From NCBI GenBank assembly GCA_022826195.1, contig JAJDVI010000066.1, positions 1 through 64,000 of the forward strand: a DNA stretch of 64,000 bases, given 5' to 3'. Source of the stretch: Acidobacteriota bacterium. Lineage in GTDB: Bacteria > Acidobacteriota > Vicinamibacteria > Marinacidobacterales > Marinacidobacteraceae. Position 1 is the stretch's first letter. Every line of letters starts with the position of its first letter. Under the pieces are notes generated by a model. It made no database searches. It was not told the DNA's origin and worked only from the letters and a program-made list of their open reading frames with translations. The position numbers and the translations under genes are program-made. Positions 1-8,550 of this stretch are shown here, in pieces.

Positions 1-342
1 GGCGCCGCCTCCCGGCCTCCCCGTGACGGCGCCGGTTCCCGGACGAGTCCCGCCGCCGGCGCCGCTCCGCGTCAGGAGTCGGGACCGGGCTCCTTCGAGA
101 GTCTCCCGGCCGAGACCCAGGAAGCGATCAAGGGCCGCCTCCGCTCCATGGGCCTGAGCGAGGAACAGATCGAGGAACGGGTCCGGCGCGGCTGGGGGCC
201 GTCCGCGGAGGACGGGGAGTCCCGCCCGCAGGCGCCCACGCCCGAACAGCTCGAAGCGCTCCGCGAGCGCCTTCGCGAGCGGGGAATGACGGAAGAGCAG
301 ATCGAGGAGATCGTCGCCCGCCGCCGCCGGCCGCAAGGCTAG
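1..342 (+). CDS. C-terminal tail of a truncated upstream protein, probably the RND efflux periplasmic adaptor
   Basis: The frame is open from the first base of the window, so this is the end of a gene that starts upstream. The visible 113 residues are a low-complexity Ala/Gly/Pro/Arg stretch followed by two related charged helices, each containing a run of the type RLR-x-x-G-[LM]-[ST]-EEQIEE (about residues 46-60 and 91-105 of the visible part). No domain can be recognised. The gene ends 30 bp before the RND permease on the same strand, the usual place of the HlyD/AcrA-type membrane-fusion partner, and such adaptors can carry charged C-terminal extensions. The assignment therefore rests on context, not on homology seen here. 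Confidence 0.55.
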   Translation, partial: GAASRPPRDGAGSRTSPAAGAAPRQESGPGSFESLPAETQEAIKGRLRSMGLSEEQIEERVRRGWGPSAEDGESRPQAPTPEQLEALRERLRERGMTEEQIEEIVARRRRPQG

Positions 343-372
343 GCCTCTCCCCTTCAGCGGCTGCACCGACCG

Positions 373-3300
373 ATGCGCATCGTCGAATTCTCCATCCGGC
401 GCCCGGTCACCGTCGTGGTGCTGTTCATCGCGATCGTGGTGTTCGGTGTCGTCGGCTTCGACCGGTTGTCCGTGGACCTCCTGCCGGACATCACCTATCC
501 GTCGCTGAACGTCCGGACCGACTACGAGGGCGCCGCCCCCAGCGAGATCGAGAACCTGATCACCCGGCCCATCGAGAACGCGGTGGGGGTGGTGAACAAC
601 GTGGTGCGGGTCGTCTCCTCCTCGCGTCCCGATCTCAGCGAGGTCACCCTCGAGTTCGGCTGGGGAACCGACATGGACATGGCGGCGCTCGACGTGCGCG
701 AACGCCTCGACGTGGTGCGCCTGCCGCTCGACGCGCCGCGCCCGACCCTGCTGCGCTTCGATCCCTCGCTGGACCCGATCCTCCGCTTCGGCCTCACCGG
801 CGACGAGGACCTCGTCCGGCTGCGGTTGATCGCGGAGCAGGAAATCCAGCGCAACCTCGAGCGCGTCGAGGGGGTGGCCGCGGTGCTGGTCAGCGGCGGG
901 CTCGAGGAAGAGATCCACGTCGAGATCGACGAGCGGAAGGTGGCGAACCTGGGGCTCTCGGTTCCCGCCGTGGTGAACCGGCTCGGCCAGGAGAACGTGA
1001 ACCTCACCGCCGGACGGCTGCTCGACGGCGGCACCGAGTACCTGGTGCGCACCATCAACGAGTTCGAGCGTCCCGAGGACATGCGCAACATCGTGGTGGA
1101 CGCGGAACGCACCGTGATCCGGCTGGACGACGTGGCCACCATCCGGCGCGGCGCCAAGGAACGCGAGGTCATCACCCGCATCGACGGCCGCGAGTCCATC
1201 GAGATCGCCGTCTACAAGGAGGGCGGCACCAACACGGTGACCGTCGCGGACGAAGTCCTCGTGCGGGTCGGGGAACTCGAGGAGCGGCTCGACCAGGTGG
1301 GGGAGGACCTCGCGCTCACCCTGGTGACCGACCAGGCGCGCTACATCCGCCAGTCGGTCTCCGAGGTGCTGCAGACCGCGGTGATGGGGGGAGTCCTCGC
1401 CATCTTCGTGCTGATCCTCTTCCTCGGGGAACTCCGCTCTACCCTGATCATCGGGGTCTCGATCCCCATTTCCGTCATCGGGACCTTCTTCCTGATGTAC
1501 GTGTCGGGCGTCTCGCTGAACATCATGTCGCTCGGCGGCATCACCCTCGGGATCGGGCTCCTGGTGGACAACTCCATCGTGGTGCTGGAGGCGATCAAGC
1601 GGAAGCGGCAGGAGGGGCTCGGCCTCGTGGAGGCCTCGCGGGCCGGCACCGGCGAAGTCGGCCAGGCGGTGGTCGCGAGCACCATGACCACGGTCTGCGT
1701 GTTCGTTCCGATCGTGTTCGTTGAAGGCATCGCCGGACAGCTCTTCGGCGACCAGGCGCTCACGGTCACCTTCTCGCTCGCCGTCTCGCTGCTCGTCGCG
1801 CTCACCCTGATCCCGATGCTGGCCTCCCGTGAGTTCCGTCCGGTGGCGGCGTCAGAGCAGGCGTCGTTCCGGACGAAGGCGGGCCGGCTCTTCGGCAAGG
1901 CCGTTTCCGCGGTGAGCCAGGGCGTGCTCTTCGTCGCCTTCGGGGTCCTCCGGGGCGTGGATATGGTCGTCAAGGGGATCCTCTGGCTGCCGAGCCGGCT
2001 CTTCCGTCTCGTCTATGACGGCATCGTCCGCGCGTATCCGCCGGTGCTGAACGGGGCCCTGAACCATCCGTTCCGCGTCGGGACCCTGGCGGTGGCGCTC
2101 TTCGCCGGGGCGGTCTACACCATTCCCTCGCTCGGCACGGAGCTCGTCCCCGAACTCATCCAGGGAGAGTTCTACGTGGACACCGAGCTTCCGGCCGGCA
2201 CGCACCTGGACCTGAACTCGAGACGGATCGCGCGCCTCGAGGAAACCGCCGCCGAGATCGCGGGGGTGCGCACCGTGTACGCAACGGTGGGGACGAGCAG
2301 CCAGCAGGGCGGGGCGGCCGGCGAGCTGCGCGAGAACATCGGCCAGCTCACCGTGGTGCTGGATCCCCCGGTGGACCGCGTCCGCGAAGACGCGGCGATG
2401 GCGGAACTGCGCCCCCACCTCGAAGGCGACGAGGATCTCCTCTACATCTTCGGGCGCCCCTCCTACTTCAGTTTCCGGACCCCGGTGGAACTGGAGATCC
2501 GGGGCTTCAACCTCACCATGCTCGAACGGACCGCCGACGAGGCGGTGGCTGGTCTCCGGGAGATTCCCGGGCTCGTGGACGTGAAGTCGTCCACCGAGGG
2601 CGGGAACCCGGAACTCCAGGTCCGGTTCCACCGTGACCGGGTCGCGGCGCTCGGCTACAACGTGAACCAGCTCGGGACCCTCATCCGCTCGAAGGTGCTC
2701 GGCGACGTGGCGACGGACATCCAGCGGGAGGACCGGTCCATCGACATCCGGCTCCGCACCGACGAGTCCTTCCGGGACAGCGTCGCGGACCTGCGCAACC
2801 TGAACATCTCCGACGGCGGCGCCGCCACCATCCCGCTCTCCAGCGTCGCCGATGTCGACGAAGTGACCGGCCCCGCCGAGATCCGCCGCGCCGACGGCGA
2901 GCGGGTCGCCACCATCACCGCGAATATCGTTGGCCGGGACCTCGGGAGCGTGGCCACCGACATCGAGGCGCTCATGGCGGGGATCTCGATGCCCGCCAGC
3001 TTCAGTTGGCGGCTCGGCGGTCAGCAGGAGGAAATGGAGACCTCCTTCGCGAGCATGCAGTTCGCGATCCTGCTCGCGGTGTTCATGGTCTACCTGGTGA
3101 TGGCGTCGCAGTTCGAGTCGCTGCTCCATCCCTTCGTGATCCTCTTCTCCGTCCCGTTCTCCCTGGTCGGAGTCGTCTTCGCCCTCAAGCTCTTCTCGGT
3201 GACGGTGAGCGTGGTGGTGCTGATCGGGGTGATCATGCTGGCGGGCATCGTGGTGAACAACGCCATCCTGCTGCTCGACACCACGAACCGCCTCCGGCGG

Positions 3301-3531
3301 AGCGGCATGGCGAAGCTGGACGCGCTGCGGCAGGCGGGGAAGGTCCGCCTCCGCCCCATCCTGATGACGACCTCGACCACCGTCCTGGGCCTGTTCCCCA
3401 TGGCGATCGGTCTCGGCGAGGGCAGCGAGCTGCGTACCCCCATGGCGATCGCCGTCATCGGCGGACTCATCCTCTCCACTGCCCTCACCCTGCTCGTCAT
3501 CCCCGCCGTCTACCGCGTCATCGGCAGGTAA
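373..3531 (+). CDS. RND-family efflux pump permease (AcrB/HAE1-like)
   Basis: Inner-membrane proton antiporter of the resistance-nodulation-division family, 1052 residues, the usual length for this family. It starts MRIVEFSIRRPV with a first membrane span at about residues 10-30, followed by a large periplasmic porter domain, a central membrane block, a second porter domain and a C-terminal membrane block. The TM4 motif GLLVDNSIVV places the proton-relay Asp at about residue 399, followed by Asn where AcrB has a second Asp. Segments such as MTTTSTTVLGLFPMAIGLG-like text near the C-terminus are typical of the family. It lies 30 bp after the probable adaptor and would work with a TolC-type channel. 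The substrate cannot be told; drug, lipid or other hydrophobic export are all possible. Confidence 0.93.
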   Translation: MRIVEFSIRRPVTVVVLFIAIVVFGVVGFDRLSVDLLPDITYPSLNVRTDYEGAAPSEIENLITRPIENAVGVVNNVVRVVSSSRPDLSEVTLEFGWGTDMDMAALDVRERLDVVRLPLDAPRPTLLRFDPSLDPILRFGLTGDEDLVRLRLIAEQEIQRNLERVEGVAAVLVSGGLEEEIHVEIDERKVANLGLSVPAVVNRLGQENVNLTAGRLLDGGTEYLVRTINEFERPEDMRNIVVDAERTVIRLDDVATIRRGAKEREVITRIDGRESIEIAVYKEGGTNTVTVADEVLVRVGELEERLDQVGEDLALTLVTDQARYIRQSVSEVLQTAVMGGVLAIFVLILFLGELRSTLIIGVSIPISVIGTFFLMYVSGVSLNIMSLGGITLGIGLLVDNSIVVLEAIKRKRQEGLGLVEASRAGTGEVGQAVVASTMTTVCVFVPIVFVEGIAGQLFGDQALTVTFSLAVSLLVALTLIPMLASREFRPVAASEQASFRTKAGRLFGKAVSAVSQGVLFVAFGVLRGVDMVVKGILWLPSRLFRLVYDGIVRAYPPVLNGALNHPFRVGTLAVALFAGAVYTIPSLGTELVPELIQGEFYVDTELPAGTHLDLNSRRIARLEETAAEIAGVRTVYATVGTSSQQGGAAGELRENIGQLTVVLDPPVDRVREDAAMAELRPHLEGDEDLLYIFGRPSYFSFRTPVELEIRGFNLTMLERTADEAVAGLREIPGLVDVKSSTEGGNPELQVRFHRDRVAALGYNVNQLGTLIRSKVLGDVATDIQREDRSIDIRLRTDESFRDSVADLRNLNISDGGAATIPLSSVADVDEVTGPAEIRRADGERVATITANIVGRDLGSVATDIEALMAGISMPASFSWRLGGQQEEMETSFASMQFAILLAVFMVYLVMASQFESLLHPFVILFSVPFSLVGVVFALKLFSVTVSVVVLIGVIMLAGIVVNNAILLLDTTNRLRRSGMAKLDALRQAGKVRLRPILMTTSTTVLGLFPMAIGLGEGSELRTPMAIAVIGGLILSTALTLLVIPAVYRVIGR

Positions 3532-3540
3532 GCCCGGCGG

Positions 3541-3590
3541 CGCCGGCTTGGAACGCCGGTCTCCAGACCGGCACCGCGGCGCGCCGCGCC
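3541..3590. repeat. Intergenic palindromic repeat, copy 1
   Basis: A perfect 8-bp inverted repeat, GCCGGTCT-CC-AGACCGGC, lies at 3555-3572, preceded by TTGGAACG and followed by a GC-only tail. Translated, it reads AWNAGLQTGT-like text in one frame, but it lies between the stop of the efflux pump and the next gene. The same core occurs inverted at 6537-6571 and, interrupted, at 51759-51808. Confidence 0.75.
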
Positions 3591-3686
3591 GCGGACGTCG
3601 TAGATCCCATGCCGCTCGCGGCACCCAAGTTTGTCCGCCGGACCACCACTCCGAACGTCGCTCCCGGACCTATACTCCGCGCCCAA

Positions 3687-5084
3687 ATGACGACTCCCGG
3701 CACCCCCGACCACCCGCTGCGGGTCGCGGTCTTCGGATCCGGCCCGACCGGCTTCTACGCAACCGATCATCTCTTCAAGGCCAAGGGGCTCACTGTGGAG
3801 GTGGACCTCTACGACCGGCTGCCGACCCCCTACGGGCTGGTGCGCGGCGGTGTCGCGCCGGACCATCAGAAGATCAAGAACGTGACCCGGATCTACGAGC
3901 GCACCGCCCAGAACCCGCGCTTCCGCTTCTACGGCGGCGTGGAGTTCGGCAGCGACATCCGGCTGGCCGACTGCCGGCGCTTCTACCACGCCGTCATCTA
4001 CTGCGTGGGCGCCCAGGTGGACCGGGCCATGCGGATCCCGGGCGAGTCCCTGCCGCGGAGCCACGCGGCGACCGAGTTCGTGGCCTGGTACAACGGCCAC
4101 CCGGACTACCGCGACCGCGAGTTCGACCTTTCCCAGGAGTCGGTGGCGGTCGTCGGAGTCGGCAACGTGGCGGTGGACGTCTGCCGGGTCCTGACCCGCT
4201 CGATCGACGAGTTGAAGACGACCGACATCGCCGACTACGCCCTCGAGCAGCTCGCCGAGAGCCGCATCCGGGAGGTCCACATGCTCGGCCGGCGGGGTCC
4301 GGCGCAAGCGGCCTTCACGAACCCGGAGATCAAGGAACTCGGCGAGCTGGAGGGTGGCGACATCCGGGTCTTCGAGGAGGAAGCGGCGCTCGACCCGGTG
4401 AGCCAGGAGTGGGTGGATTCGGGCGCGGACAAGTCCGCCGCCCGGAAGGTCGAGATCCTTCAGCAATACGCCGCGGAGAAACGGTCGGGAAAGCCGCGGA
4501 CTCTCATCGTGCGCTTCCTGGTCTCCCCCACCGAGCTGATCGCCGGTGACGACGGCGGCGTCGCGAGCGTCAAGCTCGTTCACAACGAGCTCTACAGGAA
4601 TGAACGGGGCACGATCCGGCCGCGGGCTACCGAGCGGTTCGAAGATCTCGACGCGGGCCTCGTCTTCCGCTCGGTCGGCTACCACGGGGTCGCGCTGCCC
4701 GACGTTCCCTTCCGGGACGACTGGGGGGTCATCCCCCACGAGGTCGGGCGGGTGCTCGATTCTCCCGACGGCGAGCACCAGGAGGGCCAGTACTGCGCGG
4801 GCTGGATCAAGCGCGGCCCCACCGGGGTGATCGGCACCAACAAACCCGACGCGCTCGAGACCGTCCAGGTGCTGCTCGAAGACGTGGCCGCCGGCAGGCA
4901 CTGGCAGCCCGAGTTCCCGGCCGCCGAAGCGGTGGAGCGGTTCGTGGAGGAGCGGGTCCCCACCTACTTCTCGTTCGCGGACTGGAAGGCCCTCGACGCC
5001 CTCGAGGTGGCGCGCGGCAAGGCCGAGGGCCGGCCCCGCGTGAAGTTCGTCAGCGTCGAGGAGATGCAGGCCGCGATCCGGTAA
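3687..5084 (+). CDS. Ferredoxin/adrenodoxin-type NADP+ reductase (FprA-like)
   Basis: Soluble FAD enzyme of the adrenodoxin reductase family, 465 residues, predicted to pass electrons between NADPH and a ferredoxin. Near the start is the FAD-binding VAVFGSGPTGFYATDHLF, followed by the family signature PTPYGLVRGGVAPDHQKIKN and, at about residue 155, the second nucleotide-binding motif VVGVGNVAVDVCRVL. The C-terminal WIKRGPTGVIGTNKPDA segment is also typical. The open frame extends upstream, but the ATG at 3687 directly precedes the conserved FAD motif, so the upstream part is an overlap with the pump gene. The 3' end overlaps convergent queG by 35 bp. The partner ferredoxin is not in the window; KorAB, 25 kb away, also needs one. 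Confidence 0.93.
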   Translation: MTTPGTPDHPLRVAVFGSGPTGFYATDHLFKAKGLTVEVDLYDRLPTPYGLVRGGVAPDHQKIKNVTRIYERTAQNPRFRFYGGVEFGSDIRLADCRRFYHAVIYCVGAQVDRAMRIPGESLPRSHAATEFVAWYNGHPDYRDREFDLSQESVAVVGVGNVAVDVCRVLTRSIDELKTTDIADYALEQLAESRIREVHMLGRRGPAQAAFTNPEIKELGELEGGDIRVFEEEAALDPVSQEWVDSGADKSAARKVEILQQYAAEKRSGKPRTLIVRFLVSPTELIAGDDGGVASVKLVHNELYRNERGTIRPRATERFEDLDAGLVFRSVGYHGVALPDVPFRDDWGVIPHEVGRVLDSPDGEHQEGQYCAGWIKRGPTGVIGTNKPDALETVQVLLEDVAAGRHWQPEFPAAEAVERFVEERVPTYFSFADWKALDALEVARGKAEGRPRVKFVSVEEMQAAIR

Positions 5085-6324
5085 CCACCGCTCGCCGGGC
5101 GGATCGATCGTCCGGACCGTTTCCCCGGGGGATTTCCGCGAGGGCGCCGTTCAGTTCGGACCTCACCCCCGGATCCGTCTCCCAGGTGAGGCGGGCCGCC
5201 AGCACCGGTCTGGCGTCCGCGGGATCCACCTGGGCCAGTGCCCACGCCGCGTGCCCGCGCACCAGGGGTTCGGAATGGTCGAGCGCGGCTTCCAGCGCCT
5301 CGAAGGCTCCGGGGCCGCCGACGTTGCCCAGGGCGACGGCCACGTTCCTGAGGAAGCCCGCGTACCCGGCGCGCCGGATGGCGCTCCGCCGGGTCCGGGC
5401 GCGGAATTCCTCCGCCGTCAGCCGCAGCAGGTTCGCGAGCGTCTCGCTGTGGAGCCCGTCCGTCCGGGCCGCGAGCCGGGGTTCCTCCGCCTTCCCGGCG
5501 AAGCGGTTCCAGGGGCAGACGTCCTGGCAGTCGTCGCAGCCGAAGATGCGGTTGCCGATGGCCTTCCGGAACTCGGTCGGGATGGGTCCCCGGAGTTCGA
5601 TCGTCAGGTAGGAGATGCACCGCCGGCTGTCCACCACGTAGGGCTCGACGATGGCGTCGGTGGGGCAGGCGGTCATGCAGCGGGTGCAGGTGCCGCAGTG
5701 GTCCGGATGCGGGTCGTCGGGCGGCAGGTCCACCGGGAACAGGATCTCGCCGAGAAAGAACCAGGAGCTGCCCCGGGTCGCGATCACGTTCGAGTGCTTG
5801 CCGACCCAGCCGAGGCCGGCCCGTTCGGCGAAGGCCTTTTCGAGCAGGGGGCCGTGGTCCACGAGGGTCGGGATGCGCCGGCGGGCGCCGGGAGGACGTT
5901 GGGAAAGGAGTCCGGCCTCGACCGCGCGTGCCTCCGCGAACGCCGCCAGGGCGCGGAGTTTCGAATCCAGCACCCGGTGGTAGTCCTCTCCCCGCGCGTA
6001 CTGCGAGATCACCCCGCCGCCCGGCGGCGCGGAAGCCGGGCTGCCCGCGTAGTAGTTGAGGCCGCAGGCGATGACGGTCCTCTCGGTGTTTCGCGCCGCA
6101 GCTCCGTTGCCGCTGCGGATGCTGGCCGCATTGCTCCGCCGGGCGGGGTCGCGGGCCATCCAGTGCATGGTCCCGTGATTGCCGCCGGCGAGCCATTCCT
6201 CGAACCGTTCGCCCGCGCCGGGAAGGCGGGGCGGGGCGAAGCCGACCGCGGAGAAGCCGAGGCGGAAGCCCTCTTCCCGGATCGCGTCCCGGAGGTCCGT
6301 CCGCCGGCTCCCGGTTTCGGCCAT
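5050..6324 (-). CDS. queG: Epoxyqueuosine reductase QueG with C-terminal HEAT repeats
   Basis: Cobalamin-dependent iron-sulfur enzyme that reduces epoxyqueuosine to queuosine in tRNA, the last step of Q synthesis. Visible features are the GEDYHRVLD active-site region at about residue 112, the first cluster motif C210-x2-C-x2-C-x3-C220-P, and the second cysteine set C263-x2-C-x3-C270-P (GCDDCQDVCPWN). The last 120 residues are HEAT-like helices (ALEAALDHSEPLVRGHAAWA), normal for the family. Length 424 residues; the ATG at 6324 starts a normal N-terminus. Its 3' end overlaps the convergent FprA-like gene. The queuosine enzyme tgt lies at 51851. Confidence 0.95.
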   Translation of the reverse strand: MAETGSRRTDLRDAIREEGFRLGFSAVGFAPPRLPGAGERFEEWLAGGNHGTMHWMARDPARRSNAASIRSGNGAAARNTERTVIACGLNYYAGSPASAPPGGGVISQYARGEDYHRVLDSKLRALAAFAEARAVEAGLLSQRPPGARRRIPTLVDHGPLLEKAFAERAGLGWVGKHSNVIATRGSSWFFLGEILFPVDLPPDDPHPDHCGTCTRCMTACPTDAIVEPYVVDSRRCISYLTIELRGPIPTEFRKAIGNRIFGCDDCQDVCPWNRFAGKAEEPRLAARTDGLHSETLANLLRLTAEEFRARTRRSAIRRAGYAGFLRNVAVALGNVGGPGAFEALEAALDHSEPLVRGHAAWALAQVDPADARPVLAARLTWETDPGVRSELNGALAEIPRGNGPDDRSARRAVVTGSRPASPRR

Positions 6325-6585
6325 GGCGACAGCGTACTGCTACATGTCGCTCTCCGGCCGACTCCGCCGGTGCACCATGTTCCTCGCGGAGAAGCCGGGG
6401 GTGACCGCCCAAGGCGTAGAGCGCCACGTCGGCCGCGGGCCCCCCGCCCCCGGTAAACGCACAAGCCCGCGGTACAAACCCGACATTCCGGGGGGGTTGG
6501 GGGGGGTACCGCGGGGCGCGGGGGGGCGCGCCGCGCGTGCCGGTCTGGAGACCGGCGTTCCAGGCCGGCGCGTGACCCTGCCGGG
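6325..6585. other. Intergenic region upstream of queG, downstream of the ankyrin gene
   Basis: 261 bp without a credible gene. It holds a G-rich tract with several runs of 5-7 G at about 6490-6520 and the second copy of the palindromic repeat. It should also hold the queG promoter, but no convincing -35/-10 pair was seen. Confidence 0.6.
6520..6575. repeat. Intergenic palindromic repeat, copy 2 (inverted)
   Basis: Inverted copy of the element at 3541. The perfect 8-bp arms GCCGGTCT and AGACCGGC lie at 6539-6546 and 6549-6556, flanked by CGTTCCAGGCCGGCGCG. A run of G and CG dinucleotides replaces the GC tail seen in copy 1. Confidence 0.75.
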
Positions 6586-8550
6586 TCAGCGGGGTCCGGA
6601 CTTCCCGGACTCGGACGGCTTTTCCTCCGCGTCGGTCGCGGTGGGGGCCCAGGGGTCGTCCACGCCGGCGCCGGGGCAGAAGTCCCCGGTGTCCAGGAAG
6701 TGCGTGTGAAGGCACTCGAGGGTCGAGCCGAGGCTCTGCAGCAGTTCCACCGTCTCCGGGTAGGGGACGCGGGTGAAGAAGCCGGCCCGGCCTCCGCGCG
6801 CCATGTCGGCGGTGGACTGTCCGAGGCGGGTGATCGCGGTGACGTCCCCGCCCAGCGACACGAGGTATTCGATGAGTTCGTTGTCGCCCCGCGAAGCCGC
6901 GTAGTGCATCGGCGTGTAGAGCCAGGAGTCCCGCTGGTTCACGTCCGCGCCCAGTTCCTCGACCAGGTACTTCACGGCGGGAATGAACTGATCGGGCTGG
7001 TTCCGGACGCTGAACGCGCCCAGTCCCAGATACCCGCCCCCCGCCGCGGCGTGGATCGGCCAGGCGTTCGGCGCCCCTTCCGGGATCCAGGGCAGCGCGG
7101 AGTCCTCCTGCTGGCGGCCGTCCTGCTGCCGGCGCTCCCGCATCCCGACCTCGGGCCAGCGGGTGGGGATGTGGGGATCCGCTCCGTGCGCGACCAGCAG
7201 TCGCATCGCCTCGAGGTCCTGGGCGAAGGCGGCCCGCCAGAACGGCGTCGCCCCGGTGAGGTCGATCCCCATCTTGGTGAGACCGTATTCCCAGTACCAG
7301 AGGTGCGTGTTGAGGCGGGGGTTGGGATCGGCCCCGGCGTCGAGCAACGCGCGGAGCACGTCCATGTGCTCGGCGTCCTGCAGGTCCTGCGCGCGCGGCT
7401 GCGGATAGTTGGACTTCGGCGCCCAGTGGGTCTGGAGGACGGCGAAGAGCGGCGTGACGCCGTCCGTCGACGTGCCCAGATCCGGGTTCGCCCCGCGCTC
7501 GATGAGGACGAGCGCCAGGTCGAACTGGCCGTTGAGGGTCGCCATCAGGAGGGGGCTGCTGCCGTCCGCGCTCACCTGATCTAGGTCCGCGCCGCCGTCG
7601 AGAAGGGCCGTCGCGGTTTCGCGGTGGCCCTCGCGGGCGGCGTGCAGCAACGCGGTCAGCCCACCGGTCCGGCCGATGAGAACCTCGCGGTACGGGGGCC
7701 GCACCAGGTCGGGGCCGCCCGGGTAGTCAGGCCCCACGCGGCCGAGCGAATGCGGACTCACCTCACCGACGTCGTAGCCGGAGCGGAGAAAGTCGCGCTG
7801 GGCGCGCACGGCGGCCTGGACGTCCGCCGGGTCGGGTTCGCCCAGTGGTTCGGCGTCCGGGTCCACCCGGAACCCGTACATCCCCATCGTTTGGGGCGGC
7901 GCGCCGATCGTTTCGCGGAAGCGGCGGTCGGCTTCGCGGTCCAGCGCCAGCGCAGGAAGAACGTCGACCACCGTGGTCGTGATCCCGGGATCGGCGCCGG
8001 CGGCGAGCAGCGCGGTCACGGCGGCGGCCCGGTTCGCAGCCGCCGCGAAGATCAGCGGAGTCTGCCCCGCCGAGCTCTCCCGGGCGTTCGGGTCCGCGCC
8101 GTGGTCGAGCAGCGCGGCCACCGCCGGCTCGCCACCGGTGGCCCCGGCGGCGAGGTGCAGCGCGGTCACTCCGCTGTTCGTCGTCCGGGCGTTCGGGTCC
8201 GCCCCCGCTTCGAGCAGGTGGAGGGCGACGCCGCCGTGGCCGCCCCGGGCGGCCATCTGGAGCGGGGTGTAGCCGCCGATGCGCGTCCCGGCGTCCACCG
8301 CGGCCCCCGCGGCGACGAGCGCCTCGGCCACCGCCCGATGCCCGGCCTCGGCGGCGAGGTGCAGCGCGGTCAACCCGTCGCCGCGCGCAGCGTTCACGTC
8401 CGCCCCATCCTCGAGGAGGGACCGGACGACCTCGACCTGCCCGTCGCGGGCGGCCGCGAGCAACCGCGCGTCCGCGCCGGCTGGCGCGTCCTGCGCTGCC
8501 AGAGCGGCGGGGAGGACCGCCGCGAGCAGCGACAGCGCGGCGTGTCTCAT
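6586..8550 (-). CDS. Exported ankyrin-repeat protein
   Basis: 654-residue protein with a Sec-type signal peptide (MRHAALSLLAAVLPAALAAQ) followed by about ten ankyrin repeats in two blocks: roughly residues 30-185 (DGLTALHLAAEAGHRAVAEAL and similar units) and 275-590. They are separated by about 85 residues without repeats. The tail holds two cysteines (ECLHTH, DFCPG) and a charged end. Ankyrin repeats bind proteins; no catalytic motif is visible. The start ATG at 8550 overlaps the DUF1552 stop by 4 bp (ATGA), so translation is coupled to that gene. It is the last member of a three-gene operon of exported proteins. The function is unknown. Confidence 0.88.
   Translation of the reverse strand: MRHAALSLLAAVLPAALAAQDAPAGADARLLAAARDGQVEVVRSLLEDGADVNAARGDGLTALHLAAEAGHRAVAEALVAAGAAVDAGTRIGGYTPLQMAARGGHGGVALHLLEAGADPNARTTNSGVTALHLAAGATGGEPAVAALLDHGADPNARESSAGQTPLIFAAAANRAAAVTALLAAGADPGITTTVVDVLPALALDREADRRFRETIGAPPQTMGMYGFRVDPDAEPLGEPDPADVQAAVRAQRDFLRSGYDVGEVSPHSLGRVGPDYPGGPDLVRPPYREVLIGRTGGLTALLHAAREGHRETATALLDGGADLDQVSADGSSPLLMATLNGQFDLALVLIERGANPDLGTSTDGVTPLFAVLQTHWAPKSNYPQPRAQDLQDAEHMDVLRALLDAGADPNPRLNTHLWYWEYGLTKMGIDLTGATPFWRAAFAQDLEAMRLLVAHGADPHIPTRWPEVGMRERRQQDGRQQEDSALPWIPEGAPNAWPIHAAAGGGYLGLGAFSVRNQPDQFIPAVKYLVEELGADVNQRDSWLYTPMHYAASRGDNELIEYLVSLGGDVTAITRLGQSTADMARGGRAGFFTRVPYPETVELLQSLGSTLECLHTHFLDTGDFCPGAGVDDPWAPTATDAEEKPSESGKSGPR

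Noticed and set aside
1852-3624. 590-residue minus-strand open frame inside the RND pump gene
   Set aside because: Composition is dominated by R, G, H, D and E, there is no domain, and the plus-strand protein is a clear RND permease. It is a GC-driven shadow.
6480-6520. G-rich tract checked as a quadruplex control element
   Set aside because: Runs are long, but there is no gene start close to it and no repeated spacing that would support a specific role.
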